Assembly (NCBI GenBank): GCA_037200885.1
Contig: JBBCIN010000001.1
Span: forward strand, 372,001-436,000
Source: PMG-095 sp037200885
Lineage (GTDB): Bacteria > Myxococcota_A > Polyangia > Polyangiales > Polyangiaceae
Direction: 5' to 3'
Length of the DNA stretch: 64,000 bases
Below are positions 17,999-26,794 of this stretch, piece by piece. A program made the translations under genes and the position numbers. The notes below the pieces were generated by a model. That model ran no database searches and was not told the DNA's origin. It saw only the letters and a list, made by a program, of their open reading frames with translations. How positions within the stretch are numbered: position 1 is the first letter of the stretch; each line of letters opens with the position of its first letter.

Positions 17999-19213
17999 TT
18001 AGGCCAGCCGCAAATCCCGCGAGTTGAAGCCCATCAGGTAGAGCAGCGTGTCCAGGCGCTCGTGGTGATTCAAACTCATGTCGGCGACTTCTTGCAGCTT
18101 GGGCTTCGCTCGGAAGGCGATGCCGAGGCCGGCGGTTTGCAGCATGAAGATGTCGTTGGCGCCGTCGCCTATGGCTACGGTCTGCTCCAGGCGGCAGGTG
18201 TACACCTGGGCCATATCCTTCAAAATCTGAGCTTTTCGTTCACCATCGACGATCGTGCCGCGCACTTTGCCCGTGAGCTTGCCGTCCAAGACTTCCAGCT
18301 CGTTGGCGAACCCGAAGTCGAGCCCGAAGCGAGCCTTCAGCTCATCGACGAAGAAAGTGAACCCGCCGCTGACGAGCCCCACACAGAAGCCGAGGCTGTG
18401 CAAAACCTTCACGAAGCGGTCGGCGCCCGGCGTGAGCTCGAAGCGCTCCATCAGCGAACGCGCGCGCTCGAAGGGCAGACCCTCGAGCAGCTTCACCCGC
18501 TCGGTCAGGGCTTGCTTGAAGTCGATTTCGCCGCGCATTGCGCGCGCGGTGATGTCCGCGACTTGCTCTTTACAGCCGGCCAACTCGGCCAGCTCATCGA
18601 TGAGCTCGCCCTTCACGAACGTCGAATCGACATCCATACAGACCAGCCGCTTGCTGCGGCGGAACATGTCATCGCGTTGGACGGCCAGATCGACGCCGAG
18701 CTCCATGCCTAGGCGGAGCAGGTGCCCGCGCAGCACACTCAGCTCGTTCGCGCTCAGCGCGGTGCCCGCGGGTAAATCGACGATTAGCTCGAGGCCGTCC
18801 AATTCCTGATCGCTGAGCGAGCGGATCTCGCGGATGTTCATCGCGCGCTTGGCCATGAAGCTCGTGATCGAGGCCGTGGCCACGCCGTCGCGCAGCGGCC
18901 CGAGCACGATGACGCTGAGCGAGCTCACGTCACTGCGTGCCTCGTGCTCCGATTCGCTGCGGAAAGGTGTGACCTCGAACCTTAACCCCATGTCCGTCGC
19001 CGCAAATAGCAACTTTCGCAGCGCGTTCGAGTCCCGCGGAATGTCGACGATCGCCGACAGCATCAAGTAGCCGTGCAGCACCGACTGGCCGATGTTGATG
19101 AGCTGGGCGCTCTCGTCTTCGGCGATCACTTCTGCTAGGCGCGCAGTGACGCCAGGGCGGTCATTGCCTGCGATGTGCAAGACCACGCGGTCTGGGTGCT
19201 GAGTCGTCGTCAT
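17999..19213 (-). CDS. serB: Phosphoserine phosphatase with N-terminal ACT domains
   Basis: 404 residues. It hydrolyses O-phospho-L-serine to serine, the last step of serine synthesis. Two ACT-like regulatory domains (about 8-85, VVLHIAGNDRPGVTARLAE, and about 98-175) precede the HAD phosphatase domain. The HAD motif I is CMDVDSTFVKGELIDELA, motif II LVSGGFTFF, motif III and IV GDGANDIFML. The frame is open far upstream, but the start at 19213 (MTTTQHPDR) sits at the beginning of the first ACT domain. The upstream extension is Ala/Gly-rich antisense of the next gene. The extra ACT domains suggest amino-acid feedback. Confidence 0.96.
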   Translation of the reverse strand: MTTTQHPDRVVLHIAGNDRPGVTARLAEVIAEDESAQLINIGQSVLHGYLMLSAIVDIPRDSNALRKLLFAATDMGLRFEVTPFRSESEHEARSDVSSLSVIVLGPLRDGVATASITSFMAKRAMNIREIRSLSDQELDGLELIVDLPAGTALSANELSVLRGHLLRLGMELGVDLAVQRDDMFRRSKRLVCMDVDSTFVKGELIDELAELAGCKEQVADITARAMRGEIDFKQALTERVKLLEGLPFERARSLMERFELTPGADRFVKVLHSLGFCVGLVSGGFTFFVDELKARFGLDFGFANELEVLDGKLTGKVRGTIVDGERKAQILKDMAQVYTCRLEQTVAIGDGANDIFMLQTAGLGIAFRAKPKLQEVADMSLNHHERLDTLLYLMGFNSRDLRLA

Positions 19214-19334
19214 CGGGGCGCGTAAGCTACCCTTGTCACAGAATTTTCGGCAAGGGACATCCGGGGCGCCGCTGGTGTGGGTGTTTGGCTGTGGTCCGTG
19301 GGGGGGCTCGACGCTCCGGATTGTGCTTGCAGTT

Positions 19335-21257
19335 GTGAAACCGGTGACCGAAGCTGCTCGTTCCAGCGTGAGAACTTCAGTCGGTTTTTCTACGTCGGCA
19401 CGAGTTCGGGGGCTCCGGCGCCTGCGCATCGGGCTGTGCTTGACCATTGGGCTGTTGGGCTCGGGGCGAGCGTGGGCAGTGCCCGTCGCTGCCAGCGCTT
19501 CGGCTACGGCCCCGCTGGCCGTCTCGGGGCGGTCTTTGTCCTCGGCGGCGCCGTCTGCGTCCGTTCCGGCAGCCCCTGCGGCCTCGCCCTCGCATTCGGC
19601 TTCGGCCTTGCCGTCCGCGGCGACTTTGCCGTCCGCGGCGACTTTGCCGTCCGCGGCGACTTTGCCGTCCCCACCCGCTCTGGAGCCTGCACCTGCGCCT
19701 GCACCCGCAGCACCACCGCCTCCGGTACCCGTCCCGGTCCCGGTCCCGACGCCTGCGTCAGGGCCGAGCGCGCCGCCCGTCGCGAGCGCCGTTCCAACGG
19801 TTTCGCCGCCGAGCGCTTCCGCAGCGCCGGCGCCCAGCGCGTCGGCTCTGCCTAACTCTGCCTCCGCCGTGGTGCGCTTGGGCGACGCGCCGGTGTTCAC
19901 GCTGGTTGCCCGCGGAAACAAGTCCGCCGAGGTGCGCGCTCGTGAAGCGAGCGACGCCCTGCAGCGCGCTTTCAAGGCGGACAAATCCGCGCCCCTCACG
20001 CGTCAACCCGAGGGCGACGTGGTGGTGGTTCGGATTGGCCAGATCCCGATCGTCCAACTCAGTTTGGAAGACGCCAACGCGGCCGGCGAGTCCTCGCTCG
20101 ACGTGTACGCCGCTGGCATTACCGCCAAAGTTCGTGAAGCACTCGATTCAGAGGGCAGGCGAGCCGCTGTCGCCAAGAGCGTGTTCTCGATCTCGCTCTT
20201 GGTCTTCTTTGGCCTGATCGCGTTTTACCTGATCAGAAAACTCGGCGAATTTGCCGAGAGCGGCCGCGAATTTTTGGACACGCGCCCCGATCGCGAATTG
20301 TCCATCAAGGTGCAGAAGATCGAGGTCGTGCGGCCGGCGACCCTGCGCAGCAGTGCGGTGATGGCACTCAGCCTGGGTAAATGGCTCGGCCAAGCCGTCA
20401 TTGCCTATGCCTGGCTGGTCGTCGCGCTGTCCTTGTTCGACGCCACCCGCAACTACACGCAGCGCTTGACCGGCTTCGTGGTCCTGCCCGTGTCGCAGCT
20501 GATGGAGCGCTTGGCGAGCGCGCTGCCGCTGTTGATCGTCGCGGCGATCGCAGCGTTGGCCGTGTTCGTGCTGGTCCGCTTCGTCGGACTGTTCTTTGCG
20601 AGCGTGGCACGCGGCGAAACACCGCTACCCTGGTTGCCCGCGGACCTGGCCGCGCCCACCAGTGTCCTGCTCCGCTCGGCGATCGTCGTTTCCGCGTTGG
20701 TCTTTGCCGGACCGATTGTAACCGGTGACGCCAACGGCTCGCTCGGTCGGTCCGGCGCCGTGATCTTGGTTGCGCTCGGTTTGGCCAGCACGCCGCTGCT
20801 CGCGTCCGGCGTGGTCGGGGTTACGGTGCTGTTCGGTCGCCGGCTTCGGCTTGGAGAATTCGCCGAGATGGGCGGTGTGACCGCGCGAATTTCGGCCATC
20901 AACCTGCTCGAGGTTCGGCTGTTGGACGCGCACCGCGTCGAAACACGCGTACCGCACTTGTTGTCCTTGATCCGCCCGCTGCGCGTGCTCGGCATGCACC
21001 CTCGGCTCAGCGTCGACGTGGCGGTGGCGCCCAGCGCAGCCCAAGACAAAGTGCGCGAAGTCCTGAGCGAAGCCGGAAAAAAATGCGGCCACGACGCGCG
21101 TTTGGATCTGCTCAGCTTCGACGTCGACGGCGCGGTCTACCGACTCAGCGCACTGTGCGATTCGCTCGACGCACGGCAGTCGATGGCCCAGACGGTCCTC
21201 GATGATTTGGCCCTGGCCGGGATCGCCCTAGGCCGCTCGCGCGTGGTGCCGGAGTGA
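19335..21257 (+). CDS. MscS-like mechanosensitive channel family protein with Pro/Ala-rich N-terminal region
   Basis: A signal peptide (RLRIGLCLTIGLLGSGRAWA) is followed by about 100 residues of Ala/Pro/Ser low complexity. A folded region with a long N-terminal amphipathic part comes next, then four to five membrane helices (from about 215). The cytoplasmic beta-domain-like part is GEFAEMGGVTARISAINLLE ... DAHRVETRVPHLL. It resembles the MscS family but lacks a clean Gly/Ala pore helix, so gating by tension is only inferred. The frame opens at TTG 19233; GTG 19335 or 19368 fits the signal peptide better. The stop overlaps the first antiporter gene by 4 bp. Confidence 0.75.
   Translation: MKPVTEAARSSVRTSVGFSTSARVRGLRRLRIGLCLTIGLLGSGRAWAVPVAASASATAPLAVSGRSLSSAAPSASVPAAPAASPSHSASALPSAATLPSAATLPSAATLPSPPALEPAPAPAPAAPPPPVPVPVPVPTPASGPSAPPVASAVPTVSPPSASAAPAPSASALPNSASAVVRLGDAPVFTLVARGNKSAEVRAREASDALQRAFKADKSAPLTRQPEGDVVVVRIGQIPIVQLSLEDANAAGESSLDVYAAGITAKVREALDSEGRRAAVAKSVFSISLLVFFGLIAFYLIRKLGEFAESGREFLDTRPDRELSIKVQKIEVVRPATLRSSAVMALSLGKWLGQAVIAYAWLVVALSLFDATRNYTQRLTGFVVLPVSQLMERLASALPLLIVAAIAALAVFVLVRFVGLFFASVARGETPLPWLPADLAAPTSVLLRSAIVVSALVFAGPIVTGDANGSLGRSGAVILVALGLASTPLLASGVVGVTVLFGRRLRLGEFAEMGGVTARISAINLLEVRLLDAHRVETRVPHLLSLIRPLRVLGMHPRLSVDVAVAPSAAQDKVREVLSEAGKKCGHDARLDLLSFDVDGAVYRLSALCDSLDARQSMAQTVLDDLALAGIALGRSRVVPE
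19608..19670 (+). repeat. 18-bp tandem repeat, 3.5 copies
   Basis: The unit TTGCCGTCCGCGGCGACT is repeated exactly three times plus a half copy inside the MscS-like gene, encoding (LPSAAT)n. It is in frame, so copy-number changes would only alter linker length. Confidence 0.85.
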
Positions 21258-22486
21258 ACGCGATCGCTTTCCTGCTCGGCCTGTTGGTGCTCGCCTACTT
21301 GGGCAGCATCCTGGTCGGCGGCCGCGCCATCCGCGGCTTCGGTTTGGCGTCGGGTGCCGAGTACCTCGTACTCGGCTTCGTGCTCGGCCCTCAGGTCCTG
21401 TCGGTCGTGGGGCGCTCCCTGGTCGAAACCTTTCAGCCCGTGGTGTTGGTGGGCGTCAGCTGGCTCGGCCTCGTGCTCGGAGTGAGCTACCTGCGTGTCG
21501 GCGAACGGCGCGTGCCAGTGCCCCACATCGCGCTCGGCATCGCCATGTCGGCGCTCGTCAGCGCCTGCGTGTCTGCCTCCGTGTTTTTCGGCGCAAGTTA
21601 CTTTTCCCCGTTGCCGCGCGTCGAGGTGATCGCGTTCGCGGCCACGGCCGGCATCGTCTGTTCCGAAACGACTCGCCACAGCGTGCGTTGGGTTGTGGAG
21701 CGCTATGGCGCCAAAGGCCCACTCGCCGATCTCGCCGCGGACACCGCGCGAGCGAGTGCGCTCTTCGCGGCGCTCTCGCTTTCGGTCGTCAATGCTTGGC
21801 TTCCGGGCGCGGCCCTGCCGGCGTTTTCGGTGTTCGAGCGCGTGCTCGTCTCGCTCGGTTTGGGCATGGTGCTGGGCTTCACCGCGGCGCTCCTGCTCGG
21901 TCGCGAATTTCGACGCGACGAAAGCTGGGGCATTCTGCTCGGCACTTCGCTGCTCGGTACCGGGGCCGCGGCGCGCCTCAATTTATCCCCGATCAGCGCG
22001 ACGTTCGCCATGGGCCTCACGCTCGCCATCGTGTCGCGGCATCGCGTCGACATCAAAGCCATGGTCACTCCCACCGAGAAGCCCGTGCTACTCCCGGTCG
22101 TGCTGCTCGCGGGCGCCTACGTCAACGTCAAGCTGCCGATCCCGCTCTTGGTGCTGGTGGCCACGGCGCTGGTTGCGAAGATCTTGGCCCGCGTCTTGTG
22201 CGGTGCACTGCTCTCCGTAACGGCCAAGCCGGTCAGCGGCGTGGGCTTGGAATTCGGCGGTAGCATGCTCTCTTGTGGCGCGCTCGGTTTGGCCGTGGCT
22301 TTGGCGCTCGCGGTGCGCCACCCCGGCGTGGTGGCTGACACGGTGCTGCTGCTTGCGTCCGTGGGCGTGCTGGTCGGCGAATGGCTCGGACCGGCGGCGC
22401 TGCGCCGGGCCTTGGCCCGCGCAGGCGAGATCAAACCGGAAGTCCCACCCGAAAACGCCCAACCCACATTGCCGAGCGAAGCATGA
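21254..22486 (+). CDS. Cation:proton antiporter-like membrane protein (CPA superfamily, divergent)
   Basis: 410 residues with about 11-12 membrane helices. The pattern resembles CPA antiporters: LASGAEYLVLGFVLGPQVL in the first third, FAATAGIVCSETTRHSVRW at the place of the ion-site TSPAA-like segment. GAKGPLADLAADTARASALF then resembles the helix carrying the transport Asp. It is more divergent than the neighbour that follows. GTG 21254 overlaps the MscS-like stop and the gene's stop overlaps the next start, so all three are translated together. It might exchange Na+, K+ or H+, or regulate the neighbour. Confidence 0.75.
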   Translation: MNAIAFLLGLLVLAYLGSILVGGRAIRGFGLASGAEYLVLGFVLGPQVLSVVGRSLVETFQPVVLVGVSWLGLVLGVSYLRVGERRVPVPHIALGIAMSALVSACVSASVFFGASYFSPLPRVEVIAFAATAGIVCSETTRHSVRWVVERYGAKGPLADLAADTARASALFAALSLSVVNAWLPGAALPAFSVFERVLVSLGLGMVLGFTAALLLGREFRRDESWGILLGTSLLGTGAAARLNLSPISATFAMGLTLAIVSRHRVDIKAMVTPTEKPVLLPVVLLAGAYVNVKLPIPLLVLVATALVAKILARVLCGALLSVTAKPVSGVGLEFGGSMLSCGALGLAVALALAVRHPGVVADTVLLLASVGVLVGEWLGPAALRRALARAGEIKPEVPPENAQPTLPSEA

Positions 22487-23850
22487 GCGGCCACGGCGGC
22501 CCCAAAAAAACCATCGCCACCCGCGCCATTCAGGCCGCGTCGCTGCTGGTCACGTTCGGCGTGCTGTACGGAGTCACCCGCGTCGCGCCCGAGCTGGAAA
22601 CCCACTTGGGCACCGTGGCCGCGGTCGGCTTTTTGCTGCTCGCTGGCACGCTGATGAGTGAGCTGCTCGAGACCATCGGTTTGCCTCATCTGTCCGGCTA
22701 CCTGCTGGCAGGCATCATCGGCGGGCCGCACATTCTGCACTTGGTGGATCACCACACGGTGGAGGAGCTTTCGCCGGTGAACACCCTGGCGTTGTCGCTG
22801 ATCGCGCTCGCGGGCGGGGCGGAATTGCGCCTCGAAACCCTACGCTCGGTGGCGCGCGGGCTGGCTTGGGCAACGCTGATCCAAAGCACGTTCGTGCTGG
22901 TGTGCGTGGCGGGCGTGTTTTTGGCCATCTCCAGCTTCGTGCCCTTTACTCAGGGCATGACGGTCAAGGCGTTGATTGGCGTGTCCTTGCTCTGGGGAGT
23001 GCTCGCGGTCAGTCGCAGTCCCTCGGCCTGCATGGGCATCCTTTCGCAGACACGTGCCAAGGGCCCCGTCGCGACTTTCTCGCTCGCCTTCATCATGCTG
23101 TCTGACGTGGTGGTCGTGATCCTACTCGCGACCATGCTGATGTTGGCGCGCCCGCTGATCACCGCCAGCGGCGGTATTTCGCTCGAAGACTTCACGGTGC
23201 TCGGGCACGAGATCTTGAGCAGCGTCGCGGTCGGCGTCACGCTTGGCTTGGGCCTGGCGATTTATCTGCGCTTGGTGGGGCGCCAACTGCTTTTGGTGCT
23301 CTTGGCGATCGGCTTTGGACTGAGCGACACGTTCACCTACATCCACGTCGATTCGCTGCTCGCGTTCTTGTCTGCTGGCTTCGTGGTCACCAACCTTTCG
23401 GACCAGGGCCCCAAGCTTCTGCACTCCATCGAGCAGACCGGTAGCGTCGTGTTCGTGGTCTTCTTCGCCACGGCGGGCGCGCACCTGGACATCCCGCTCC
23501 TTCAGAAGCTCTGGCCCGTTGCCGTCGCGCTGTGCGCGAGTCGAGCCTTGTTCACCGTGCTCGCCGGTCGCGTCAGCAGCCGGCTGGCGGAGGATCCGGC
23601 GATCCTCAAGCGCTGGGGCTGGTCCTCTTTGGTCTCGCAGGCGGGCCTCGCGCTGGGGTTGTCGGTCGTGATCGCCAAGACTTTCCCCAGTTTTGGTGAA
23701 GGTTTCCGCTCGCTGGCGATCGCTGCGGTCGCGATCAACGAAATGGTCGGCCCGGTCTTATTCAAATTTGCGCTCGACCGAGCGGGGGAGACGGATCAGC
23801 ACGACCCCGAAGTTCGTCCCAGCCTGCCCGGATCGCCTGCCGCAGAGTAG
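22483..23850 (+). CDS. Cation:proton antiporter (CPA2/KefB-type)
   Basis: 455 residues with 12-13 membrane helices. Hallmarks are GLPHLSGYLLAGIIGGPHIL, LIALAGGAELRLETL, SRSPSACMGILSQTRAKGP and LAFIMLSDVVVVILLATM with the probable transport Asp. No TrkA-N nucleotide domain follows, unlike full-length KefB/KefC. It likely exchanges a monovalent cation for protons at the inner membrane. ATG 22483 overlaps the stop of the preceding antiporter gene; the open frame upstream is not used. A G/C-rich hairpin follows the stop. Confidence 0.88.
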   Translation: MSGHGGPKKTIATRAIQAASLLVTFGVLYGVTRVAPELETHLGTVAAVGFLLLAGTLMSELLETIGLPHLSGYLLAGIIGGPHILHLVDHHTVEELSPVNTLALSLIALAGGAELRLETLRSVARGLAWATLIQSTFVLVCVAGVFLAISSFVPFTQGMTVKALIGVSLLWGVLAVSRSPSACMGILSQTRAKGPVATFSLAFIMLSDVVVVILLATMLMLARPLITASGGISLEDFTVLGHEILSSVAVGVTLGLGLAIYLRLVGRQLLLVLLAIGFGLSDTFTYIHVDSLLAFLSAGFVVTNLSDQGPKLLHSIEQTGSVVFVVFFATAGAHLDIPLLQKLWPVAVALCASRALFTVLAGRVSSRLAEDPAILKRWGWSSLVSQAGLALGLSVVIAKTFPSFGEGFRSLAIAAVAINEMVGPVLFKFALDRAGETDQHDPEVRPSLPGSPAAE

Positions 23851-23870
23851 TTGAAGCGGCGGCAAATCAC

Positions 23871-23888
23871 CGGGGGGATCGCCCCCCG
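23871..23888 (+). terminator. Hairpin after the antiporter operon
   Basis: CGGGGGG-ATCG-CCCCCCG is a perfect 7-bp stem 20 bp after the antiporter stop. There is no T-run, but the stem is strong and lies between two transcription units. Confidence 0.5.
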
Positions 23889-23911
23889 CAGGCTGCGAAG
23901 AAAAGCGCGAC

Positions 23912-23961
23912 TGATGCACATTTCTCGAGCACGAGTGATCGCTCGTGCTGGCTGATGCACA
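23912..23961 (+). promoter_or_regulatory. Repeat pair and inverted repeat before the ECF sigma gene
   Basis: TGATGCACA occurs at 23912 and again (TGATGCACA) at 23953. Between the copies lies AGCACGAG-TGATCG-CTCGTGCT, a perfect 8-bp inverted repeat (23928-23949). The group is 13-62 bp upstream of the ATG and looks like a regulator site, possibly for autoregulation. Confidence 0.45.
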
Positions 23962-23973
23962 CTTCATGATCGA

Positions 23974-24606
23974 ATGAGCTTGGTCGTCGCGCCCAACAAA
24001 CCGAGCTCGTCGGCGAGCCAAGACGACGCAGTCGAGTTGACGGCGTTGGCGCGGCTGGCGGGTACCGGGGATCCCGCGGCCACGCGTCGCTTCCTGGATC
24101 GGGTGTGGCCGACGCTGTCGCGTGTGGTCAATGGTGTGCTCGGCGTACGTCACCCTGAAGTCGACGACGTGATCCAGCAATCGTTGATCGCGGTGCTGCA
24201 AGCGTTGAGCGCCTTCCGCGGCGAATGCCATCCGGCGGGATACGCCTCGCGCATCGCGCTGCACGTGGCTTTGCGCGCCCGGCGCAACGCCGCGCTGCGA
24301 CGCCTGCGGAGCCAGTCACTGGCTCAGATTTCGGCGGCCGATCCGGACGCATATTGGCCCGGGTGTGATGTCTCTGCCGAACGGCGCAAGCGCGCGCTGC
24401 GAGATTTACTCACGGACCTGCCCGAGGAACAGGCGGATGCACTGGCCTTGCGCATCATGCTCGGTTGGTCTTTGGAGGACGTCGCACAGGCGACGGGCGC
24501 GCCGCTCAACACCGTGCGCAGTCGAGTGCGACTGGCGAAAGAGGCGCTGCGCCGTCGCATCGAGGCCGATCCTTCGCTGGCCGATGAGCTGGAAGTGGCG
24601 CCATGA
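23974..24606 (+). CDS. ECF-type RNA polymerase sigma factor
   Basis: 210 residues. Region 2 is RFLDRVWPTLSRVVNGVLG and HPEVDDVIQQSLIAVLQAL; region 4 is LPEEQADALALRIMLGWSLE followed by TGAPLNTVRSRVRLAKEAL, a helix-turn-helix. It redirects RNA polymerase to envelope or stress promoters. Its ATG at 23974 matches the expected N-terminus. The stop overlaps the start of the anti-sigma gene by 4 bp, the usual pairing. The ECF subgroup cannot be named by eye. Confidence 0.92.
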   Translation: MSLVVAPNKPSSSASQDDAVELTALARLAGTGDPAATRRFLDRVWPTLSRVVNGVLGVRHPEVDDVIQQSLIAVLQALSAFRGECHPAGYASRIALHVALRARRNAALRRLRSQSLAQISAADPDAYWPGCDVSAERRKRALRDLLTDLPEEQADALALRIMLGWSLEDVAQATGAPLNTVRSRVRLAKEALRRRIEADPSLADELEVAP

Positions 24607-25715
24607 AGGTGGTCGACATTCATCCCGAGGAGCTGATCGACAAGCTCGCCGAAGGCTCGCTCACTTCCAGCGAGCGTGAGCGTTTGGACGCTCATCTGGC
24701 GCAGTGCTCGAGCTGCCGCTTCGAGATCGCGGTTCGTTCCGACCTCGCTGAAGACGCGCCGGCTCTCGTAGAACGTCCGCCATTGACGTTCGCGGGCGGC
24801 GCGCGCCAAAGGAGCGTTGGGGGAGTGCCGCGTGAGCTGTCCGCTCCGCGAGCTTCGCGCTCGGTTCGTGCGCGCTCCCGACACCGCTGGCCGCTGGTGA
24901 TGCTGGCAGCGGCGCTCGTGCTGTGCGCAGGCGGCGCGATGGCCGCAGTGATCACGGGCGCGCTCAGCGGCCACTGGTTGCCTTGGTCGCGGGAGCCGAA
25001 GCCCGCCGAGCCTGGCGCGCGAGCGAGCGACGCGAAGCCCACACTCGGGCAGAAGCGAGCAGTCGGCGCGCGGGACGCCGCGCTCGCGCCTGCGATCGAA
25101 GCGAGTGCGAGCGACGCCGCGCCGGTTGCCGCCGTTGCAGTGCCTGCCGCGTCTGGTGCAATCGCACTGCCGACCCCCGCGGTCGTGGCCATCCCGTCTG
25201 CGCCCGCGCCATCGGCCGTGCGTTCCCGCCGAACCGAGGCCGCGCTCGCAGCTCCCGAGCACCCGGGGCAAGCTTCGGTTGGCGCATCCCCGGTGGGGCC
25301 CGCAGAAGCGGGCTCAGTCGACGTGCCAGCGGCGCCGGTCGATGCGGCGGCTCTGTTTGCCGACGCCAATCGCGCTCGCCGAGACGGCAACGTGGATCGC
25401 GCCGTGAGTCTGTACCGGGCGCTTCAGAGCCGCTACCCGAGCTCGTCCGAGAGTGAGCTGTCGCGTGCGTTGCTCGCCCAGCTGTTGCTCGAACGCGGCA
25501 ATCCAGAGGCAGCGCTCGCGGGGTTCGATCGCTATCTCGCCGAAGGCACGCCGATTTTGGCCGCCGAAGCGTTGGTGGGGCGCGCTCGCGCCTTGGAACA
25601 GCTGGGCAAGTCGACACAAGCCGCAGCCGCCTGGGGACAGGTGCAAAGCCGGTTTCCGGGCTCGGTTCACGCGCGCTTGGCCGCGAAGCGTCTCGCGGCG
25701 TTGGGCATGCGGTGA
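24603..25715 (+). CDS. Anti-sigma factor with zinc-finger N-terminus and periplasmic TPR region
   Basis: 370 residues. The N-terminal ZAS motif is HLAQCSSC (His31, Cys35, Cys38), which binds zinc and the sigma factor. One membrane helix (about 96-118, WPLVMLAAALVLCAGGAMAA) crosses the inner membrane. A long Ala-rich linker leads to a C-terminal TPR-like domain (about 240-370; LFADANRARRDGNVDRAVSL, LLERGNPEAALAGFDRYL). It should hold the preceding sigma factor inactive and sense an envelope signal through the TPR domain. Translation is coupled at both ends. Confidence 0.88.
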   Translation: MKVVDIHPEELIDKLAEGSLTSSERERLDAHLAQCSSCRFEIAVRSDLAEDAPALVERPPLTFAGGARQRSVGGVPRELSAPRASRSVRARSRHRWPLVMLAAALVLCAGGAMAAVITGALSGHWLPWSREPKPAEPGARASDAKPTLGQKRAVGARDAALAPAIEASASDAAPVAAVAVPAASGAIALPTPAVVAIPSAPAPSAVRSRRTEAALAAPEHPGQASVGASPVGPAEAGSVDVPAAPVDAAALFADANRARRDGNVDRAVSLYRALQSRYPSSSESELSRALLAQLLLERGNPEAALAGFDRYLAEGTPILAAEALVGRARALEQLGKSTQAAAAWGQVQSRFPGSVHARLAAKRLAALGMR

Positions 25716-26794
25716 ATCTCGAGCGAGGAGCCGGCTATCTAGCGGCTGCGAGCGTGATGGCCCTGACGTCGGTCGCCCTCGGTAGCGAAACGCCGCCGAT
25801 CGTGCGCGTGTACGTCGCGGGTTCCGCGGAAGCAGTCAGCAGCTCGCGCGACGCCATTCAAGATCTGTGTTCGCGCTCTAACGTCGCGGTCGTGGTGCGC
25901 GATGCGGCCGGCGCGGACGAAGCGCTGCTGGCCACTTCGCACGCGCCGGGTCTCGCCGAGGCCTATGTCGATCTGCGCACCGGGGCGCCGCCGCGCGTCG
26001 TGGTGGTGGACGGCGAGAGCCGACAGGATCTGGAGCGCCGCACACTGCCCGAAGGCCTTTCGCTCGAGATCTCGATCGAGACCATGGCGCACGTGGTATG
26101 CGCCGCGGTGGAGTCATCGTTGGCTGCGCGTGCCGTGGCGCCAGCGCCGGCGGCCCCGGTCGCGCAGGAGCAGGCGGTCGAGCTCGAGCCCGAGAGACCA
26201 CTCGAGCGCCGCGAACGCTGGCAGCTGCGCGCAAGTCTGTTCGCCAGCGGCGCCGACTTCGGCGCGGGTTTTCGCGCCGGCGTGGGCGCCGGGTTGGGCC
26301 TCAACCACGGCCACGCGCGTTGGCATTTTGGCGCGTTTCTCAGCCTGACCGGCTATCCCGCGGCAGGCGTCGAGAGCGCCAATGCGCTGGCTTCGTTCGG
26401 GCTCTTGGGCGTGCGCGCGCTGCCCCTGCTCGAATGGCAGCCCACGCAGGATCTGACGGGCTTCGCCGGGATTGGTGGGGGCGGGGATTGGATTCAAGTC
26501 AGTGGCGAGCGTTCGCCGCCGGGTGCGGTCTCGAGTACCAGCGCGACCGTGTCGGAGCCGATGGTGTCCGGCATGCTCGGAATGAGGCTGCAGCTCGGGC
26601 GGGGCGTCAGCGCGCTGCTTGCGCTCGACGCCGACGTCGCTCTCGCGCCCCATCGCTATGTCGTTCAGACCCCGGAGGGAAGCCAGTCCTTCTTCGAGCC
26701 CTCACGGGTGCGCCCGATTGCCTTGGCTGGCCTCTCGCTCTCGCTCGGAAGCACGAACGAACAACGCGGCCAGCGCAGTCAGGCTTGCCGATGA
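25712..26794 (+). CDS. Predicted outer-membrane or periplasmic beta-rich protein
   Basis: 360 residues. A signal peptide (YLAAASVMALTSVALGSE) is followed by a small alpha/beta-like region (about 28-130). The C-terminal 180 residues alternate short hydrophobic strands (RWQLRASLFASGADFGAGFR, GVGAGLGLNHGHARWHFGAF), suggesting a small beta barrel or porin-like fold. I do not recognise a named family. GTG 25712 overlaps the anti-sigma stop (GTGA). Its place in the sigma operon suggests it is the envelope component sensed or controlled by that system. Confidence 0.75.
   Translation: MNLERGAGYLAAASVMALTSVALGSETPPIVRVYVAGSAEAVSSSRDAIQDLCSRSNVAVVVRDAAGADEALLATSHAPGLAEAYVDLRTGAPPRVVVVDGESRQDLERRTLPEGLSLEISIETMAHVVCAAVESSLAARAVAPAPAAPVAQEQAVELEPERPLERRERWQLRASLFASGADFGAGFRAGVGAGLGLNHGHARWHFGAFLSLTGYPAAGVESANALASFGLLGVRALPLLEWQPTQDLTGFAGIGGGGDWIQVSGERSPPGAVSSTSATVSEPMVSGMLGMRLQLGRGVSALLALDADVALAPHRYVVQTPEGSQSFFEPSRVRPIALAGLSLSLGSTNEQRGQRSQACR

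Noticed and set aside
19608..19670. Possible CRISPR-like or regulatory repeats
   Set aside because: The units are contiguous with no spacers and are in frame in a low-complexity coding region.
19214..19999. N-terminal extension of serB by 262 codons
   Set aside because: It is Ala/Gly-rich antisense of the MscS-like gene; the ACT domain begins at the ATG at 19213.
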